Shown here piece after piece: positions 1-18,150 of a stretch of DNA of 64,000 nucleotides (position 1 is the first letter of the stretch; each line of letters opens with the position of its first letter). Made by a program: the position numbers and the translations under genes. The notes beneath the pieces were generated by a model. It was not told the origin of the DNA. It ran no database searches and worked only from the letters and a program-made list of their open reading frames with translations. Source of the DNA: Aphelocoma coerulescens (taxonomy: Eukaryota; Chordata; Aves; Passeriformes; Corvidae). The stretch is from contig NC_091014.1 of NCBI RefSeq assembly GCF_041296385.1, positions 63,310,578-63,374,577 of the forward strand. Direction: 5' to 3'.

Positions 1-7374
<7,374 letters not shown>

Positions 7375-7380
7375 TCAGCC

Positions 7381-7401
7381 TCACAGAAACACCATGGACA
7401 T
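7381..7401 (-). promoter_or_regulatory. Short upstream ORF before the TMEM178B start
   Basis: On the minus strand an ATG at 7401 opens a six-codon frame (MSMVFL) that stops with TGA at 7383-7381, nine bases before the TMEM178B ATG. The first ATG has A at -3; a second in-frame ATG follows two codons later with G at +4. If this stretch is in the mature 5' UTR, ribosomes would meet this frame first. The 5' UTR boundary is not proven, so the role is inferred. Confidence 0.4.
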
Positions 7402-8059
7402 CTTCACAACAGGCAGAGCCGTTGGGGGTGAGACCACGCACAAACCTCCGAAGCAGCTGCTAGGTGTCACTTGGCAGAGACTGCCTCAAACATCCCCAAC
7501 TCCCGTGGCTCACATCCACGCTGCAGAGGGATGCTGAGAGCACTACAAAGTTCTGCCCTCGAGGCAGTCTTGGGGTCTCATCTGCCTCTTCTCTGCAGAG
7601 GAGACCTGGTGAGGAGAAACACAGCCTTCCACCAGTGACCCACCTACACAAAGATGTCCTGCTCCCCTCACTGCGAGCACCCGAGCGACAGGGGCTGAAG
7701 GGATGTATCCCCCCTGAAGAGACCTGATGGCTGATCAGTCCATTAATCTCTTTCAATCTGGCCCGCTCAGAAATCCAGAAGAGATGGCTTTCAGATCAGC
7801 AAGCTCACTACAGCATCATCACAGGACAGAAAAGTTCAACAGCCTGACATCTCCCACTTGCAAGCAGCCAGTTGTCCCGCTTTCAGGAATGGGTGACTTG
7901 CCTTTTCTTTGTCAGTGGCTCAGCAAGAGCATCATCGTCTGGACGGCCGGTCACTTGCTTGGGTTTAAAGCGGGGTCGAAAGGGAGGGAGCACGAGGGGG
8001 GGAGCAATCTGTTGTTGTTGTTGTTGCTGCTGCAACTGCTACTGCTGCTGCTGTTCGAA
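7402..8059 (-). other. TMEM178B: TMEM178B 5' UTR / promoter-proximal region, limits unresolved
   Basis: Lies between the TMEM178B start codon and its CpG island. Read on the minus strand there are many upstream ATGs and pyrimidine-rich acceptor-like sites, for instance the CTCCTCTGCAG ending near 7591. Together with a donor-like GTAAGG at 8684-8679, this suggests the 5' UTR may be spliced, but no cDNA evidence is available. The long plus-strand frame crossing this stretch is compositionally driven and looks like no protein. Confidence 0.45.
8011..8055. repeat. Imperfect (GTT/CTG)n trinucleotide tract
   Basis: GTT units followed by interrupted CTG units on the plus strand, which read as CAG/CAA in the TMEM178B sense direction. 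The tract lies about 640-685 bases upstream of the TMEM178B start codon. Its leucine/glutamine-rich translations are by-products of the repeat. Confidence 0.85.
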
Positions 8060-8413
8060 ATCGTGGTTAAAACATCCCCTCCCCGGCTGGCTCTGGGAAC
8101 GCGGGCGCGCACGGGTCTCTCCCTCAGCAGACTTCGCCGACAGTCACTGGCATCTTGGCTTCGGAGACACCTCGGCTTCTCTCTGCCAGCCTTGCCATTC
8201 ACTCGCCTGCTTTTGTCGTCGGCGCTGTCATCCAGGCAGCCGAACGTCGCGCTGCCTTCCCTCCCCGGCGCGCCCGGGCAGCTCCGGCAGCCTCCCGGCT
8301 CCGGGCCGGGCAGGGGCGGCGGGAGCAGCCGCAGCCCGGCAGGAGCCGCCGCCGGCCGCGCACCGCCCGCTAGGCAGCGCGGGGAGCAGCCCTCGGCCCC
8401 GGCATCCTTCTTC

Positions 8414-8431
8414 CACACACACACACACACA
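8414..8431. repeat. (CA)n microsatellite
   Basis: About nine uninterrupted CA units, followed by a degenerate continuation (AGACACAC), inside the TMEM178B CpG island. Confidence 0.9.
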
Positions 8432-8635
8432 GACACACGCTGCTGCCCCCCCTTCCGCCGGCAGCCGAAAAGCTTCCTCCGTCCCCGGCGCTGGGATGTG
8501 TTGTGCACAGTTTTCCTAACACGGCGGCACGTTAGCCATCTGCAAGATGAAGGCAGGCAGGGCTACGGCTGGCGGAGAGGATGCTGAGGAACGGGGAGGG
8601 GAGGGAGGTCGGGGGAAACCGAACCAAAACAAACC

Positions 8636-8669
8636 GGGGCGGAGGGGCGGAGGGGCGGAGGTGGGGGGG
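8636..8669 (+). repeat. (GGGGCGGA)3 plus G-run, Sp1-like and G4-capable
   Basis: Three tandem GGGGCGGA units followed by GGTGGGGGGG. It contains GC-box cores and at least four G-runs separated by short loops on the plus strand, which is the template strand for TMEM178B. Confidence 0.75.
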
Positions 8670-9961
8670 AGCTACACACCTTACACGGGGAGAGGAAAGC
8701 AGCCCCTAACTGTTGTCAACAGCTTTCGGGCTGCACCATTTCTCTGCCATATGGCCCGATCTCCTCGGCGGAGCTGAGATTTTCTAGCACAGCAGCTTCA
8801 TAGGAATCGTATCCTCGGCATCAGTAGTTATATATTCAGACATATTTTTCTCTCCTTAAATTTTCACTCCCTTTCTCTTTAATGGGAATAACTCACCCAT
8901 CTTGTAGAGATCAAGTGCAACAGAAGGCGAGCTGGAGTCCCCAAGCTTTAGAAATCTCATTTCACCGTTTTTAACCCAAATAATAGCAAATCCAATCTTC
9001 TGTACACCTGGGAATCTTTCCTTGTTCAAACACCGAGCCCTGCAGCCTTGGCCGAAGCCTACAGACCGAGCACACAGAGCGCTGAGCCAAAAGCCAGTGA
9101 TGTCACCCATGCAACGTGAGACTCATTTCTTATTTCTCTATCCTCCTTAAAGATAAACTGCACCACTTCCCAGGCAGGAAATGTCGAAGCCTTAGTCTCT
9201 TAAGAGGGAAAAATGTAAAACCTGGATTTAACTGGATCCTGACCATTCTTGATCACAAGCCCTTACATTATGTCAACCAAATCCAAAACACACAGAGCTG
9301 TTTCTCACTGCACCAAAAAAAAAAATCCCCAACCTGCTTCAAAATACAGAGAATTAGCTTGAAAAAAACCCTGGATTGTAGATCTGTGTGATCCAGAAAG
9401 CTGAGGCCTCCAGACTCTGAACTGTCTGAACTGAAAAGGAAATACACATGGTCATTTCCCTTGCACCAAAAAGGTCTGGATGCTGGCACATCCTGATCTG
9501 CGAGTACCACAGCATCCTGGAGGTGACAGAGGAACCAAGTCAGCCCCATCCAGTATTTGGCTCCCAGTGATTCCACAGCATGAACAGCAAACAATGCAGT
9601 TGCTCCTACTGCACCAAAACATCCACAGCCTGATGCCTGCCCACAGATGCATGCTGCAAAAATCTACATCCATGCTGGATCCTACCAGCTTTTGGCCCCT
9701 GAATCCCAAGCTGTGTCATCTGAATTGAAAATAAGCACAGCCTTTCTGGGGCTGGTGACAGCCCTCAGCCCCAGGAGGGGAGTCCTGGGATTTTGCTAGC
9801 TTTTAACTCTAGCCACCCAAATTATACTTGCTCCAGTGGAGAGAGCAGATGTGGAATGTAGTAGCTCTCTGTGCATCAGAAATACATACCTGGATTGTCT
9901 TGTGGAATACAGTTGCATCAGGAAAAAATTAACCCACATGGCTGGATCGTAACAATTTTTG

Positions 9962-9997
9962 GCCTTTTTTGATAATAATTGTATTATCAAAAAAGGC
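9962..9997. repeat. Perfect 16-bp inverted repeat with 4-base loop
   Basis: The left arm 9962-9977 (GCCTTTTTTGATAATA) is exactly complementary to the right arm 9982-9997, with loop ATTG at 9978-9981. After one mismatch the pairing continues for three more T-A pairs outward. It could extrude as a cruciform, or fold as a hairpin if transcribed. Confidence 0.9.
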
Positions 9998-12205
9998 AAA
10001 ACAAAACAACTCCTTCCATTTTGCCTGACAAAACCAGGGCCCATATCCACCGGGATTTGCAGCTATGGAAGAGTATCTGTCCCATTAAACCATTTTTGGT
10101 GCGAAATATACTGTATTCTTTAAACTCCTTGCAGGATTATGAAACTGGCAAAGAAAAGTCACTCATCCAAACCATAAAGGTTGCAATCATCTGCATATAC
10201 TGAACCAGGTCTATTGCAAAATTTCAGCGTTGCATGATGAATATTAACTGTATCTAGAAAGCTCTAGGTAAAGTTCATTGTTTTACTGAAACATGGGACT
10301 GGTTTATTTTTTTTAGCAGTAACTTCCCTCTGTCGTTAATAATAACGGCCAGTACTTAAGGGTCTAAGGTTTTCTTAAAATTAGTTCTGCACAAATGGAT
10401 CTACTTCTGTAAATGGATTTTTCAAGCAACTACATGTCAGTTGATAGGAAGAATTAGATGTTACAGTGGGCCTGGAGCAGCCATACTTGTTGTCTGTTCC
10501 GAGATAAAATGTAGAGGTTTGTGGTCAAAAAGCTGTTGGCTCCTATAAGAAGATGATGAACAGGTTTCTTGTATCACACCCACACAGAGATGAGAGTGCA
10601 CCTGGATTTCTTTGTCAATTTTTAGCATCAAGTCCCAAGCTGAAGGATGAGAACAGGGAATAGGCCTAATTTTACCAACCATATATTTTGGCTGATTGTT
10701 GGATTTTCTATTTGAGCACGAGATTCCACTAAGTTTATTCTCTATTTAGATTGAACTGGTAAACAAAACTGTTCTCTGTCTAAACACCCATGTTAGACAG
10801 AACTGGAAGACTGGGGCTAAGAGCAAAATGGAGGATCCAGCTACTAGAACTGTTTTTCTCATTATACTGGCCAAAGATATGTGAGGGGATAAAAAACTAA
10901 TATAATGGAATCACACCTACATTTCTTTTTATGTTAAACATTAGGATTACAGTCCAAAGAGCCAAGATTTGGTTGGACCCAGGGAGGTCCAGGTGCCAGG
11001 TTTTCCCATCACACTCCAAGACAGTAAGACAGTTTGGGGCAGGGGGACTTTTGTACCTGGAGAAGCCAGACTTGTTCCCTCTTCTCATTTTTAAACATGC
11101 GTTTGAAAGCCAAAAATTGTCATTCAGTTCCAGGTTTTATCTTTTTCTCTGAAAAGGCATTTCAGTGGCAGTTTCTATGCTTTTTTTTTTTTTTTTTTGC
11201 TTGCATTTGTAGCTTTATCAGATGGCAGTCTGTATCTTTCTGCAAGTCACCTTAAACATATAACTGTAGGAGAAACTGTTGGATTTTATCCCCACTTTAA
11301 CTCTTAGAATTAAACATTTTTCTCCTTCATCATCATTATTCCCTTCTTTTCAGGAGGGGCACAATATTGCTTGCTGCAGGCATTAGGAACCTTCCCTGTG
11401 TCTCTTCCCGGATTTTTACAGACAGCCCCTTTCTCAGCACAAACAGATCATTATTAAATTCTCCTCCTCCCACCCCACCCCCGCCTCACCACAGGGGGGA
11501 AAAATACCAGTCCTTGTCGATCTTCAGCTGCGAGAATGACATTTAAAAAAAACCCACAACCCCTCCACCCACACTTGGGCACGCGACATGGAAACCACTC
11601 GCGACAGTGAATTAAGGGCATCTCAGCACAGGGAGCCAATTCACGGGTCTGAAATGAATCAGGGAGTGAAAATGCACTTTCAGCGGCGGATTGAAAGCTG
11701 AGGCTTTCTTTCTGCCAGTTACGATTTCAGTGATCCAGAGAGAAAGCTAAAGCACACGGTGCTCAGGAAAAATGTCTGAAGGCACGGGACAGAGGAGTGG
11801 AGCCCGGTGAGTCTGATCAGAGCCAATTCCTTCTGACAAGCCGTGCGCTGCCTGCTAGACCTCACTACGGATGGTGTCTTACAGCTAGGGCCAGTCTCTT
11901 CTCCATTCCCTCCCAGCATCGTCTCCGCTCTCCTTAGCATCCTCCAGCGACCATCGCCCACCGCCTCTCCAGAGAGCTCCAGACACAAAAGCAAAGCGAG
12001 CGCCTGTACAAAGGTACACAGAGGTGAGGTCTGGGGCTAGGAGGGGGGAAGGGCAGAGTAAATGGACAACCAATTGCAATTTGCTTTTCTTCGTCGGTTT
12101 TTTTCTGTTTTGGTTTTTTGGGGTCTTTTCTACATCAAAATGACCTCCACCATATTTTTCTTCCTTCGTCTTTTTATTTTTCCCCTTTTAAAGAAAAAGA
12201 ATTCA

Positions 12206-12219
12206 GTGCCACCTAGTGG
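12206..12219 (-). promoter_or_regulatory. Consensus CTCF core motif
   Basis: Read on the minus strand the site is CCACTAGGTGGCAC, which fits the 14-base CTCF core CCASYAGRKGGCRS at every position. It lies about 4.8 kb upstream of the TMEM178B start and points left. Occupancy is unknown. Confidence 0.6.
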
Positions 12220-15200
12220 GGGAGGGGATTGAGCAAATCAAGGTGCTGCCCCTTCCCAGGGATCTACATTTCTAATTTAGTTATTCAACAGAGAGAGATG
12301 ACCCTCAGTATTTCCCTGCTCTCTCTGTGATCTTCACCTCCCCAGAAGTGATGTTTAATTTACATAGGCTCCAGCCTTCGTTCTTTGAAAAGAATCACAC
12401 CTACTGAAGTCACAGGAACTCGTCCTAGTGTTGTATTACCTGAAGCAGTAGTGGCTCTGGAGGCAGTTCGCTGCCTTAATTACAGGATTTCAAACACAAG
12501 ACAGTAATCAAACCAAACATAGATATAACAAATTATGCCTACTAATGTTTTTTATCATTCCAGTGCAGCTTGGATACTGGTGTACGTGAATCCTCAGCAT
12601 GCCAGCCCTTCTAATAACACAGCCATAAAAGATGCTAACATAGAAGCATCTTATGATAACTCCCACAAACACTTGACCCATCATTCAAACAGATTTTGGG
12701 TGTTCAGGTGACTCAGAACAAGCAGAGGCTCTATAAAGGAAGATCAGAACCACAAAACACCATATAAAAGTTTGTAATCTAAATCCCAGGAATTAACCAG
12801 TTGTCAATGTCCCTTCTATTAATTTTTTTAATAGAAAGAGTTTTTCAAAGAGAAGCATCAGCCAGCTGCATAAACATGGGCTGGCCACACACACACATAC
12901 ACACATGGAGACACAGAGAATAGGCACACAGCTGTCTACACACTCATGTGTAGCTGTGCACACACTGATATCTAGCTGCACACAACAGTACCTCACTGCA
13001 TGTCCTCTGCCCTCCCCACCAGCAACTCCCAAAAGAGATTGGTTTTGCTCTCTCTAAAAAAAAACAACCCCCCAACATTTGGATTGCAAAGTTAAGCAAG
13101 TTAGTGAATGCCAGATTTAAGACCACCCATGGAACATTAATTTGCCCAGCATGCAAACACACTATGATACAATCTTTAATAACATGATTTCTGTTTCCAT
13201 GGGTCTCCCGTTTTTTACAGTGCAAAGGATAAATGTTGCTCACTTAATGAACACTATTCAAATTTTCTCCTATCCTTATCACCCAATGTGTGGTGCATGT
13301 ACAATTTATTACAGAGCATCCAGATCTTGCATTGCATACAGAATGATTAATTTCCTCATGAGCTTTTCTATAGTGGTGCTCTAATTGTAGTGTTGGAGGG
13401 CTGGGGGTTTTTTACAAACATCAAGGAACTTACCTTCACAGCTCCCTGCTGAGGAACAGAGATAAAAGGCAGTATTTTCAAACATGTCAGTGTATTTTGG
13501 GTACTCTATTAAGGGAGCTTAGAACCTAAACTTCCAGAGTACTTAGCACCTTCCTTCCTCAGAGAGCAGCTTGCAGACCCCCTGGCTCTAGACACAGTGG
13601 ACAGTATTTCCACAAATTAGTGCATGGGTGACTGCAGCTGGATACACAGAAAATGGGCACCACATGGACAGAAGTTGGGAAAAATGTAATTTTTTTGAGT
13701 CACCATGCTTCATAACAGTAACTCTCACAATGGGTGAAATAAAATCCAATTTTCAATTTCAATTCAAATGTCTGTGACCATGATTTTTCCGACCTGTAAT
13801 CATCTGCTAGGCTCACTACAGAGCCTCCCAAACTGTCCACCAAACAGCCACCATCTCAGGACTGCAGAGTCCTGGTTCATCTGCCATCTACTGTGATCTG
13901 GGCAGAAAGCAGGATGTGATCATGTATTTTACCTCACGACCACAAGTCACAAGTGAATGGCAATCCATGGGCAAACTTTAGTCTGGTGTTCTCTTAGTCT
14001 TGATTTACTGACCTGGAGTTGTGACAAACAGGGGAAGCACACATGAGCTGAGTCAGAATTGATCAGGGGTCAGGAGCTGAATGGAGTGAACCATCAAAAG
14101 GACAGATTTGCTTTTGGAGGAAGCAAAATGAATTGTTGGGCAGAAGGCAGGAGGACGGGTAGGTGAGAAGTCCTATATCATATTTTTCAATAAAGCAGAG
14201 GGAATGGCCAGCACCAAATGGCCTCACACAGAGACAGGTAAAAGACAGTACGCAGAGGAAAAAACCACAGGATAATGTTGTTTTTCCAAACAAAACAAAA
14301 CAAAACAAAAGACTGGTGGCTTTTCCCTGAAATTGCTTCCTCCTCTTCATTATTTAGCTGTCAACTGTCAAAACCACATCACTGTTGGCCACCTAAGGCT
14401 GCACTGTGCACACAGCTATGTATGATAATCACTGCTGCTCATGAGAACATCTCCAAGAGTGCTTTTAAGCTCAGACAAAACAAGGACGAACTATTTTAAA
14501 CAAAACTTTTCCCCAAGCTTCCCACTGTGGACATCGTGCTTGGGAAATGTCAGCCCAAGAACTTAAATTGTAGCAGAGCTATAAGCTGCAGAAAAGAAGG
14601 CCTTGTAGGCAAACTCATCCCTGCACCCCTGCACTACCTCCCCACAGCCCAAGGGTCCATGGGCACTGGGGTGAACTGCAGAAGGACCTGGGACATATCA
14701 CTCCACCTCTGAAGGAATTGCCAACAGCTTTAGGTTTTTTCAGCCAGGTGGTAGGATCTAAATCTAAATCCAATGGTAGATCATGCCACATGTAACATGT
14801 TGAGTTCTAAAGTAAAAACACTGGGGAAAGACATTCCTGTCTCTTGAGTAAACACTCAAGTGCTTCCAATAACAGAGAAGCAAGGACAGATTTAAGAAAA
14901 AGAAAAGGCCTAAGCTGTATAGGTGTAAGCCTCCATTGAAAGAGAAAGTTCAGGTAGGAGACAACTCAGCTAAAGCACAAGAGCAATATTTAGCCCTCAA
15001 GGCTCTTTCAAATTCATCCCCCTACAATAGAAAACAGATCTTAGCCCCTGCATTCACAAGCAGAGATTCAGCTCCAATCTGCTGCTCTCTGAGATCACAG
15101 CAGCCACTCTGTGTCCTGGTTATTGTCTTGCCAGCTTGGTAACCAACATCTTCAAATTCTACAGCTTCTTCTCCTCTGAGCTTTCACACGAGCAGACCTG

Positions 15201-18002
15201 TTTCCCCAAAAACCTCGCTAAGAGGATTGCTGTTTCATATAAGCCCATCTCTGCTTCCCCCTGGTTACCTTTTGGATACATCAAGCCCAGCCTACCACCC
15301 AAAATCCTGCTACAGGAAAAACCCATTGCCTGCTGCAGTGAGGAAAGTGACATTGCTTTGAATGCAGGAGTTGTACAGCAAGGTCACTTGCTGCCTAAAG
15401 CCAGCTACAAAAGCAAGATGGCTCTCAACATCCCCACCATTGGGCTCAGCTGAAAACAGGAGATATCACTTCATTAAAATTCATAGATCTTGTGACTCTT
15501 ACAGAAATAGCAAGAAGAATCCAGGATGGCAGAGACAAGATATTAGGGCCAAAGAGTACTGATTGAGAGCAAAAACTCAGACTTCTGTCTGCCAAAAGTA
15601 AGCATATTTGGTAAGAAGCAGCTTTTATTCCATAAGTTACATCTAATACATTGACCTTCAATATATTACCTGATTAATTATATATACCTGATTAATTCTG
15701 TTTTTTTCTGAACTGCATCAATATGTAGTTCATATAGGCAGCCTAATATGAAGGTGCATCTGCAGTACTGTTAGTTTGCTTGACATGGCAAGTCACACCG
15801 TACTTTCCTAAACTTCTGACAGATTTCGGAATGCATTGTTCATTCCCTGAGAGATTTTCGGACATGGTTTCTATCAACAGTGTTTTGTGAACTAATCCAG
15901 TGAAAGACAGAGCCACAGCCTCTGTAGATGCATAACACCGTGTTTCATTGTGAGTGTATCACATCTGTGATTGGCTCCCAGCTACCAATTCAATTTGTTA
16001 CTTCTTTTAGTCACAAAAGAAAAACAAGGATTAGCTAAAAATCTGAATTCATCGATCATAAGAAACCATCACAGAAGCAACTGGAGAGAAAACCAGTAAG
16101 CAAAACAAAAAACGGCACCTGCTTAGAAAAACTATATTCTCTAAAAGCACTCTCCTTCTTTTTGGAACACGACTCAGAAGCAAGACCTCAATCTTCATTT
16201 ATTCTATTTGGCTTTGAAGTCCCAGCAGGGTAGATTAATTTAAATATATATATTTTTTTTTAAAAAGGCGTATACAAATATATTGTGTGCTGCTGTAAAA
16301 GCAGCTGACATGTAGGATGATAAACTCTCTATTAAGACACAAGCATGCTGCCATCTTCAACAGTTTTGCATTTACTTCTCTACAGTTATTATCACCAAAT
16401 ATATTTGCATCAAAATAAAGTAGTTGGTTCTTCAGAGTTCATCCATTTGTACAGTTCATTTCCCCACCTCAAGCTTTAGAACTGTGATATCACAATTACA
16501 CCTCGTATGCTGAAGTTGTTCCAGGGAGAACTTCTGGGCCCTGAAAGACAGGCACTTACTCCCCTTTGCTGCAAAGGCCTTCAGTAAGTACCCACCAACG
16601 AAGAAACCATGGGGAGTACCAAGCTTCAATGACCATACCCTGATCACCCATGATAAAGAAACTGGCCTGCAAGAAGTTACTTCTCTTGTTTCCAGAGAAA
16701 TAATGTTTCCAGGACTAAGAAATAAAATTTCCCAAGGACAAAAAAAAAAATGAAAAACAAAAAAGAAAATTTGGGACTCACAGAGACAAAGTCTGAAGAA
16801 GGAATTCTTCTCAGGAAAAAGGGAACAAATGTCCAGAAAGCATGTGTAAGAGCACGACTTATTCAGCCTGGGTACTAGCAAGGTGAGAGAGAAAGAACTG
16901 AACGAAAAACAGCCTCTGCAGAATGCTTCCACAGGCTGAAGCAACCGAGGCTGAGAGGTGCATGCAGGATTGATTATGATTCTCTAGACAGGCAAATTCT
17001 AAAACACAGAGCAGCTCTGGTTACATAACTAACAGCAGCCTCATGTCACCCATCAGGACTGCAGTGAAGAACTCCAAACTAAAACAAAAAAAAAATCTGT
17101 TTCCATAACTCTGCCTTCAAAAGACTCTGTGAGGGGGAAAGATTGATCAATGATGCTTAGGTCTACAAAGAGCACTACTGAAATGACTGGGTACCTGGGA
17201 GTCCAGACAGATTTGGGAAATTTGCTGATTTACAAATCAAGGTAGTCAAGAGTGGCTAACCAGAGTGCTCCCAAAGACCTAACCATGTATCCTGTGCTCA
17301 GCACTGATCAAGATACCCTAAGACAAGAAGGGGCCTAAACCAGGAAAACATGGAGAGAAATCTCCATTGAAATGCACCATAAAGGTCAAGAGGGATATAC
17401 ACTATCAGAGTCTGCTGAAACTCAGGGGAACCAACAGCTCACAAACCCAAGAGGTCTAGATCCAAGGCAGTATCTTGAAAAGAGTCCAGCTTGAAGAAAC
17501 AGAAATGTGAACTCAAACAGACCCGACTAGTCTCCTTGGATTTTCTGTTTAAGAGATTGATGCATTCCTGAAAATTCTGTTGCTGGAACATTTTTATTCA
17601 CTCTGTTTTCACACTTGGTCAAACAGAATTAGAGATGAACAGTTTTTTGACCCCAGCTGAAAGCCTTGGAGGATGTCCTTTCAGATGAGGGTTGCAAGGA
17701 ATGATGGAAGAGAAACTACAAGAGCTTTTATCAGCAGTGAGCCAGATGTCTCCATTATTTCTTCTCTTTTCGCTGACTCTGTCATTTTAATATTTTTCTT
17801 TTTTTTCCTCCCCTCTGCAATACTCTGTTCCAGCCAAAAAAGATGTGTCTTTGTTAGTGTTGCCTTTAAAAGTTTTATGTGCATGTTGTTAGTAAAGTAA
17901 CAACACTACTTCTGTAGTATGTTTTTCACTATGGGAAGCTGAAGCATTTTCTAAGAAAGAATTATTCTTCACAACCCAATTCTGAAGCAGACATAATTTT
18001 TC

Positions 18003-18150
18003 CCAGTTTACAGAGGGATGAAACGGCAGATAGGTTAATTAACTTGCTTAAGGTCATCCAGTGAGTTTGCAATGGAGCTGCAAAAAAAACCCCAAGATTC
18101 AACAATTCCCATTCCCAATCCCTTCATCTAACCACTGAGAAACATCCCTT
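18003..18150 (-). mobile_element. MIR-type SINE fossil
   Basis: The plus strand reads like the reverse complement of a MIR element. It has a TTTACAGAGGGATGAAAC-like block, then AGGTTAATTAACTTGCTTAAGGTCA, which resembles the MIR core complement (GTTAAGTAACTTGCCCAAGGTCA). Further on, CATCTAACCACTGAG resembles the complement of the tRNA-related head. Order and spacing agree with the family. It is heavily diverged, as expected for an ancient amniote insertion. Assignment is by eye. Confidence 0.6.

Larger units (their letters stand above)
8060..8690 (-). promoter_or_regulatory. TMEM178B: CpG island upstream of TMEM178B
   Basis: This is a sharply GC- and CpG-rich block in AT-rich surroundings. 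It includes a (CA)n microsatellite at about 8414-8431 and a (GGGGCGGA)3 run at 8636-8659 that is both Sp1-like and G-quadruplex-prone. No TATA box stands out. Its position 0.7-1.3 kb 5' of the TMEM178B ATG makes it the likely promoter. The long open frames on both strands here arise from high GC and are not called as genes. Confidence 0.75.

Noticed and set aside
8221..8245. A GGCGCTGTC half resembling a REST/RE1 site near the TMEM178B promoter
   Set aside because: Only the left half matches; the right half lacks the GGTGCTGA block, so this is at most a half-site.
7727..8587. A 286-codon plus-strand frame across the TMEM178B CpG island
   Set aside because: It runs through a trinucleotide tract and a (CA)n repeat, and its Leu/Ser/Pro/Arg-rich composition follows GC content. 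No domain is recognisable and TMEM178B is read from the other strand.
16456..16944. A 162-codon minus-strand frame rich in Phe, Ser and Cys
   Set aside because: Low-complexity Phe runs come from A-rich plus-strand DNA and no homology is recognisable. It is within chance expectation for 64 kb on six frames.
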